Position numbers and translations under genes: made by a program. Positions 29,414 to 33,894 of a stretch of DNA of 33,894 bases are shown piece by piece. The notes under the pieces are model-generated. The model was not told the origin of the DNA and did no database searches. It worked only from the letters and a program-made list of their open reading frames with translations. The stretch is from an uncultured Oscillospiraceae bacterium (lineage in GTDB: Bacteria > Bacillota > Clostridia > Oscillospirales > Oscillospiraceae), in NCBI GenBank assembly GCA_934636655.1, contig CAKUAS010000021.1, positions 1 through 33,894 on the forward strand. The letters run 5' to 3'. Numbering within the stretch: position 1 is the first letter of the stretch; each line of letters begins with the position of its first letter.

Positions 29414-30845
29414 ACACGAATTTTATGAAAATCCCCTCTGCGGGAGATATGCCGGAGAAGAGATGCAGCGTCTTTTTTCCGATGACTTCAAGTTCTCGAC
29501 CTGGCGCAGGCTGTGGATCGCCCTTGCCGAGAGCGAGAAGGAGCTCGGCCTCGATATAACGGATGCGCAGATAGAACAGATGAAAGCGCATATTGACGAT
29601 ATCGACTACGAGTCGGCCACCCGTCACGAGCATGAGGTGCGCCACGATGTCATGGCGCATGTGCTCACTTTCGGTGAATGCTGCCCCGACGCAAAACCGA
29701 TAATCCACCTCGGCGCGACGAGCTGCTATGTCGGCGATAACACGGATATTATCCGTATGCGCGAAGCGCTCATGCTTGTGCGGCGCAAGCTCGTTAACGC
29801 GATCGCCGCGCTGCGCAGCTTTGCGGAAACGTACAAGAGCGTCCCGACGCTTGCGTATACGCATTTTCAGGCCGCACAGCCGACGACCGTCGGTAAGCGC
29901 GCGACGCTTTGGGCGTATGATCTTATTAACGACCTTGAGCAGCTCGACTATCAGCTTGGCAGACTTGAGCTTTTAGGCTGCAAGGGGACTACCGGCACGG
30001 GCGCGAGCTTTCTTGAGCTGTTTGACGGCGACGAGGCGAAGGTCATAGAGCTTGAAAAGCTCATCGCCGCGAAAATGGGCTTTAACCGCTGCGCACCCGT
30101 CAGCGGGCAGACCTATTCACGCAAAACTGACTTTTATGTTCTGCAGGTGCTGTCCGGCATCGCGCAAAGCGCGTCGAAGTTCTCGAGCGATGTAAGGCTA
30201 CTGTCGCACCTCAAGGAGGTCGACGAGCCGTTCGAGTCAAAGCAGATAGGCTCGTCGGCTATGGCCTATAAGCGCAATCCGATGAGGTCGGAACGCATAG
30301 CATCGCTTTCGCGCTTTGTTATGAGCGATCTGCAAAATGCGGCGTTCACCGCGTCAAGCCAGTGGCTCGAGCGCACGTTGGACGATTCGGCAAACCGCCG
30401 GCTGAGCATACCCGAGGCATTTTTGGCCGTCGACGGTATCCTCAATCTCTATATAAATGTCGCCTCCGGCATGAAGATATACCCCGCCGTGTGCAAAAAG
30501 CATCTGGACGAGGAGCTGCCGTTCATGGCAAGCGAAAACATCCTCATGTACTGCGTAAAGCACAAGGGCGGCGACCGTCAGGAGCTGCACGAGCGCATCC
30601 GTGTCCACTCGGTGGCCGCGGCGCAGCAGGTGAAGCTCTACGGCGAGAAAAACGACCTTTTGGAGCGCATCATGGCCGATCCGGCATTTTCCCTCAGCGA
30701 GACAGAGCTTGCGCAGCTTTGTGATGCGCACGGTTTCACCGGTATGGCCGAGCACCAGACCGAAAAATTCATAAAAGAGTATCTTGATCCTGTCATCGAC
30801 GCAAACAGAAACGAGCTGGGCGTTGAGGCAAGTGTAAATGTGTAA
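29406..30845 (+). CDS. purB: adenylosuccinate lyase
   Basis: 479-aa fumarase/aspartase-superfamily enzyme that acts twice in purine synthesis: cleavage of SAICAR to AICAR and of adenylosuccinate to AMP, releasing fumarate. The superfamily signature GSSAMAYKRNPMRSE is present (about residues 282-296). 'TRHEHEVRHDVMAHV' and 'IHLGATSCYVGDN' form the active site, with the catalytic His in 'AYTHFQAAQPTTVGKR'. The length matches the long PurB type common in Clostridia and eukaryotes. The start overlaps nadE. It is 13 bp before purA. Confidence 0.96.
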   Translation: MSKHEFYENPLCGRYAGEEMQRLFSDDFKFSTWRRLWIALAESEKELGLDITDAQIEQMKAHIDDIDYESATRHEHEVRHDVMAHVLTFGECCPDAKPIIHLGATSCYVGDNTDIIRMREALMLVRRKLVNAIAALRSFAETYKSVPTLAYTHFQAAQPTTVGKRATLWAYDLINDLEQLDYQLGRLELLGCKGTTGTGASFLELFDGDEAKVIELEKLIAAKMGFNRCAPVSGQTYSRKTDFYVLQVLSGIAQSASKFSSDVRLLSHLKEVDEPFESKQIGSSAMAYKRNPMRSERIASLSRFVMSDLQNAAFTASSQWLERTLDDSANRRLSIPEAFLAVDGILNLYINVASGMKIYPAVCKKHLDEELPFMASENILMYCVKHKGGDRQELHERIRVHSVAAAQQVKLYGEKNDLLERIMADPAFSLSETELAQLCDAHGFTGMAEHQTEKFIKEYLDPVIDANRNELGVEASVNV

Positions 30846-30858
30846 AGGAGCGTAAACA

Positions 30859-32136
30859 ATGTTAACTGCAATCGTTGGTACCAACTGGGGCGATGAGGGC
30901 AAGGGCCGCATGGTCGATCTGCTCTCGGAAAAGTACGATATCGTTGTCCGTTATCAGGGCGGCAACAATGCGGGCCACACCGTGGTAAACGACAAGGGCA
31001 AGTTCATACTGAACCTGCTTCCCTCCGGCATCCTGCGCGACGACACCGTCAATGTCCTCGGCGCTGGCATAGTCATCGACCTCGAGCATCTGTTTAACGA
31101 GACCGCGCGCCTGCGCGAGGGCGGCATTGCGATAAGCCCCGAAAACCTCAAGATCAGTGACCGCGCCACCATCTGCATGCCCTACCACAAGCTTCTGGAC
31201 GGACTTGAAGAGGACAGGCTCGGCGATAAGAAATTCGGCTCGACCCGCCGCGGCATTTCTCCCGTGTATGCCGATAAATTTATGAAGAAGACTCTGAGAA
31301 TGGGCGATCTTAAAAACCTTGACCATCTGCGCGAACGTGTCGCGGGTATCGTCGAGTGGAAAAACCTCACCGTCGCGGGCGGCTACGGCCACGAGCCTAT
31401 CGACGTTGACGAGATCATGGCATGGCTCGAAAAGTTCGGCAAGCCCTTTGAGGAGTACGTCTGCGATACGACCGTGTACCTCACCGATGCCGTCAAGAGC
31501 GGCAAGTCCGTCATGTTTGAGGCTCAGCTCGGCGCACTGCGCGATATAGATTTCGGCATCTATCCCTACACTTCAGCATCCACCACCCTGGCCGCTTACG
31601 CACCCATCGGCTCCGGCGTTCCGCAGCTCAAGCTCGATGAGAGCATCGGCATCATGAAGGCCTACTCCAGCTGCGTCGGCGAGGGCCCGTTCACCTGCGA
31701 AATGTTCGGCGACGAGGCTCACGCACTGCGCGAGGCAGGCGGCGAGTACGGTGCCGCGACCGGACGCCCGCGCAGAGTCGGCGGCTTTGACGTCGTCGCA
31801 TCGCGCTACGGCGTACAGATGCAGGGCTGCACCGCGATAGCTCTGACAAAGCTCGACGTTATGAGCTATATGGACAAGATCCCCGTCTGCGTAGCCTATG
31901 AGCTCGACGGTAAGCGCATCGAGAACTTCCCCGGCAACATCGAGGAGCTCGAGCGCGCAAAGCCCGTTTATGAGTACCTCGAGGGCTTCAAGTGCGATAT
32001 CTCCGCCTGCCGCAAACCGGAGGATCTGCCCAAGGCCGCGCTCGACTATGTCAAGTACATTGAAAAAGCCGTCGGCTGCCCGATCAAATACGTTTCAGTC
32101 AGCGCCGAGCGCGAGGGCTGCATCGAGATGTTTTAA
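30859..32136 (+). CDS. purA: adenylosuccinate synthetase
   Basis: 425-aa GTP-dependent enzyme making adenylosuccinate from IMP and aspartate. The N-terminal GTNWGDEGKGR (residues 7-17, catalytic Asp12) and 'GGNNAGHT' (His40) are the conserved active-site motifs, 'GSTRRGISPVYADK' the IMP loop and 'ATGRPRRVGGFD' the Asp/IMP region. Length is normal. AAAGGAGCGTAAACA precedes the ATG. With purB just upstream and guaA 14 bp downstream it forms the AMP and GMP branch of purine synthesis in one transcript. Confidence 0.97.
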   Translation: MLTAIVGTNWGDEGKGRMVDLLSEKYDIVVRYQGGNNAGHTVVNDKGKFILNLLPSGILRDDTVNVLGAGIVIDLEHLFNETARLREGGIAISPENLKISDRATICMPYHKLLDGLEEDRLGDKKFGSTRRGISPVYADKFMKKTLRMGDLKNLDHLRERVAGIVEWKNLTVAGGYGHEPIDVDEIMAWLEKFGKPFEEYVCDTTVYLTDAVKSGKSVMFEAQLGALRDIDFGIYPYTSASTTLAAYAPIGSGVPQLKLDESIGIMKAYSSCVGEGPFTCEMFGDEAHALREAGGEYGAATGRPRRVGGFDVVASRYGVQMQGCTAIALTKLDVMSYMDKIPVCVAYELDGKRIENFPGNIEELERAKPVYEYLEGFKCDISACRKPEDLPKAALDYVKYIEKAVGCPIKYVSVSAEREGCIEMF

Positions 32137-32150
32137 CGGGAGGACACGGA

Positions 32151-33692
32151 ATGCAGAATCAGCGCGTACTTGTTCTGGACTTCGGCGGTCAGTATAATCA
32201 GCTGATCGCGCGAAGAGTCCGCGAATGCAATGTCTACTGCGAGGTAAAGCCTCACAGCATGACGATAGAAGAAATTAAAACCTACGACCCCATCGGAATC
32301 ATCTTCACCGGCGGCCCGCAGAGTGTTTATGCTGCCGGATCACCGCAGGTCGACCCTAAGATATTCGAGCTCGGCATCCCCGTGCTCGGAATCTGCTACG
32401 GCTGCCAGCTCATGGCGCATTACCTCGGCGGCGAAGTGACCGCTGCACAGTCGGATACCGCCCGTGAATACGGTAAAACTCCGACCTTTTTCGATACGGA
32501 CTGCCGCCTGTTCAAGGATCTTCCCGACGAGAGCGTCACATGGATGAGCCACGGCGACTACATGGCCAAGGTGCCCGAGAGCTTCCGCCTCGTCGCGCAC
32601 AGCGCGGCCTGCCCGACCGTCGGCATCTGCGACGAAGCCCGCGGCTTCTACGGCGTGCAGTTCCATCCCGAGGTCAATCATACCGAATACGGCCAGAAAA
32701 TGCTGCACAATTTCCTGTACGAGGTCTGCGGCGCAAAGGGCGACTGGACAATGGGCGACTACATGCGCGCATCCATCGAGTCCATCCGCGCAAAAGTCGG
32801 CGACGGCAAGGTATTGCTCGCGCTCTCCGGCGGCGTTGATTCGTCCGTCGCGGCGGCGCTGCTCGCGGAGGCCGTCGGCAACCAGCTCACATGCATTTTT
32901 GTCGACCACGGTCTCATGCGCAAGGATGAGGGCGACGAGGTCGAGGCGGCGTTCAAAAACTGGGATATTAATTTCATCCGCGTCAACGTGCAGGATCGCT
33001 TCCTCGGCAAGCTCGCCGGTGTTTCCGAGCCTGAGGCAAAGCGCAAGATCATAGGCGAAGAGTTCATCCGCGTTTTTGAGGATGAGGGAAAGAAAATCGG
33101 CTCTGTCGACTATCTTGCACAGGGCACTATCTATCCCGACGTCATCGAGTCCGGCACGAATGTTGCGGCTGTTATAAAGAGCCACCACAATGTCGGCGGG
33201 CTGCCCGATTTTGTCGATTTCAAGGAGATCATCGAGCCGCTGCGCCTGCTGTTCAAAGACGAGGTACGCGCTCTCGGCCGTGAACTTGGTTTGCCCGAGT
33301 ATCTGGTCATGCGCCAACCCTTCCCGGGCCCCGGCCTTGCCATCCGCGTCATCGGCGATATCACGAAGGAAAAGCTCGACATCCTGCGTGAAGCGGACTT
33401 CATCTTCCGCGACGAGATCGCAAAGGCGCATCTTGAGGGCACGATGAATCAGTATTTTGCAGTGCTCACGAGCATGCGCTCCGTCGGAGTAATGGGTGAC
33501 GGCAGGACTTATGACTACACCCTCGCGCTGCGCTCGGTCACAACGACCGACTTCATGACCGCCGACTGGGCGCGCATCCCCTACGATGTGCTCGATAAGG
33601 TCTCCGTGCGCATCGTAAACGAGGTCAAGGGCATAAACCGCATCGTTTATGACATAACCTCCAAGCCCCCCGCAACAATAGAGTGGGAATAA
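32151..33692 (+). CDS. guaA: GMP synthase (glutamine-hydrolysing)
   Basis: 513-aa two-domain enzyme converting XMP to GMP. Class I glutamine amidotransferase: nucleophile Cys82 in GICYGCQL, His172 and Glu174 in 'GVQFHPEVNHTEYG'. ATP-pyrophosphatase: PP-loop LSGGVDSSV (about residues 226-234). The C-terminal dimerisation domain ends with the normal 'NRIVYDITSKPPATIEWE', so the gene is intact. GGGAGGACACGGA precedes the ATG. Immediately downstream are a terminator and a tyrosine recombinase gene that faces it; the 3' end of guaA is a known integration site for genomic islands. Confidence 0.98.
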   Translation: MQNQRVLVLDFGGQYNQLIARRVRECNVYCEVKPHSMTIEEIKTYDPIGIIFTGGPQSVYAAGSPQVDPKIFELGIPVLGICYGCQLMAHYLGGEVTAAQSDTAREYGKTPTFFDTDCRLFKDLPDESVTWMSHGDYMAKVPESFRLVAHSAACPTVGICDEARGFYGVQFHPEVNHTEYGQKMLHNFLYEVCGAKGDWTMGDYMRASIESIRAKVGDGKVLLALSGGVDSSVAAALLAEAVGNQLTCIFVDHGLMRKDEGDEVEAAFKNWDINFIRVNVQDRFLGKLAGVSEPEAKRKIIGEEFIRVFEDEGKKIGSVDYLAQGTIYPDVIESGTNVAAVIKSHHNVGGLPDFVDFKEIIEPLRLLFKDEVRALGRELGLPEYLVMRQPFPGPGLAIRVIGDITKEKLDILREADFIFRDEIAKAHLEGTMNQYFAVLTSMRSVGVMGDGRTYDYTLALRSVTTTDFMTADWARIPYDVLDKVSVRIVNEVKGINRIVYDITSKPPATIEWE

Positions 33693-33710
33693 ATATTTAG
33701 TGTTTTCTGA

Positions 33711-33757
33711 ATCCTGAAAAATGTTGGTAATACAGCGTTTTTCAGGATTTTTCTTTT
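33711..33757 (+). terminator. intrinsic terminator of the nadE-purB-purA-guaA operon
   Basis: ATCCTGAAAAA (33711-33721) pairs with TTTTTCAGGAT (33738-33748), followed by TTTTTCTTTTTT. Confidence 0.85.
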
Positions 33758-33807
33758 TTAGCGGCTACAAATTGGCTACATTTGCAGCGATTTTTGTAGC
33801 CAGAGGC

Positions 33808-33894
33808 TCACGGCATGATGCCGTCAAGCTGTCTGGCTACCTCCACCTGCTTGTTGGGGTACAGGTGACTGTACGTGTCCATCGTTGTCTGTAC
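33808..33894 (-). CDS. tyrosine recombinase (integrase), C-terminal fragment at window edge
   Basis: The last 28 codons of a minus-strand gene that continues beyond the window; stop TGA at 33808-33810. It reads TTMDTYSHLYPNKQVEVARQ and ends DGIMP. T-x-x-TYSHL is the C-terminal motif with the nucleophilic Tyr of phage-type tyrosine recombinases, and 'YPNKQ' usually follows it in Bacillota integrases. It points toward guaA. Between it and the guaA terminator are GGCTACA direct repeats (33763, 33774 regions) and an inverted GTAGCC copy, possible recombinase arm sites. The remainder of the gene and the element lie outside. Confidence 0.75.
   Translation of the reverse strand, partial: VQTTMDTYSHLYPNKQVEVARQLDGIMP

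Overview
The window looks like a chromosome segment of a low-to-mid-GC Clostridia (Bacillota) bacterium, most likely an Oscillospirales-type gut species. Evidence: a T-box, a TPP riboswitch with a Gram-positive style intrinsic terminator, near-consensus sigma-A promoters, AGGAGG ribosome binding sites, ThiT and QueT transporters, QueH instead of QueG, RicT next to holB, and three SLH-anchored surface proteins. This placement is inferred from gene content; no 16S or database search was possible.

Left part (1-2440): an EamA-type transporter, then a tiny 41-aa gene divergent from two overlapping Xre-type regulators, with two palindromes between them. Two related, nested, protein-less inverted-repeat (MITE-like) elements follow the transporter and the second regulator. 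In both cases the element supplies the TAG stop codon of the gene before it.

Middle part (2440-14200): two paralogous three-gene ABC importers (lipoprotein, permease, ATPase) point away from each other. The left one is read on the minus strand behind a full T-box leader with a UGG (Trp) specifier. The right one is read on the plus strand behind a leader containing a 51-codon ORF rich in Tyr/Phe codons, followed by an intrinsic terminator; this looks like ribosome-mediated attenuation. Between them lies a 1,696-aa secreted protein with an FMN-binding domain (SGAT flavinylation motif), three long GLUG-type repeats, CxxC motifs and three SLH domains, preceded by three GTTAG/CTAAC palindromes.

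Next (14200-18000): two small membrane proteins of unknown function, each bounded by its own signals, and an SLH-anchored metallophosphoesterase on the minus strand.

Right part (18000-33700), mostly housekeeping: queH-queT (queuosine salvage), TPP riboswitch-thiT, then rpmH-rnpA-yidD-yidC-jag-acpP, a small minus-strand pair, holB-ricT and a small one-TM surface protein. An SLH-anchored GH24 lysozyme-like protein follows on the minus strand, and then nadE-purB-purA-guaA (NAD, AMP and GMP synthesis). At the right edge, downstream of guaA and facing it, is the C-terminus of a tyrosine recombinase. This is probably the end of an integrative element sitting at the 3' end of guaA.

No rRNA, tRNA or CRISPR array was seen.
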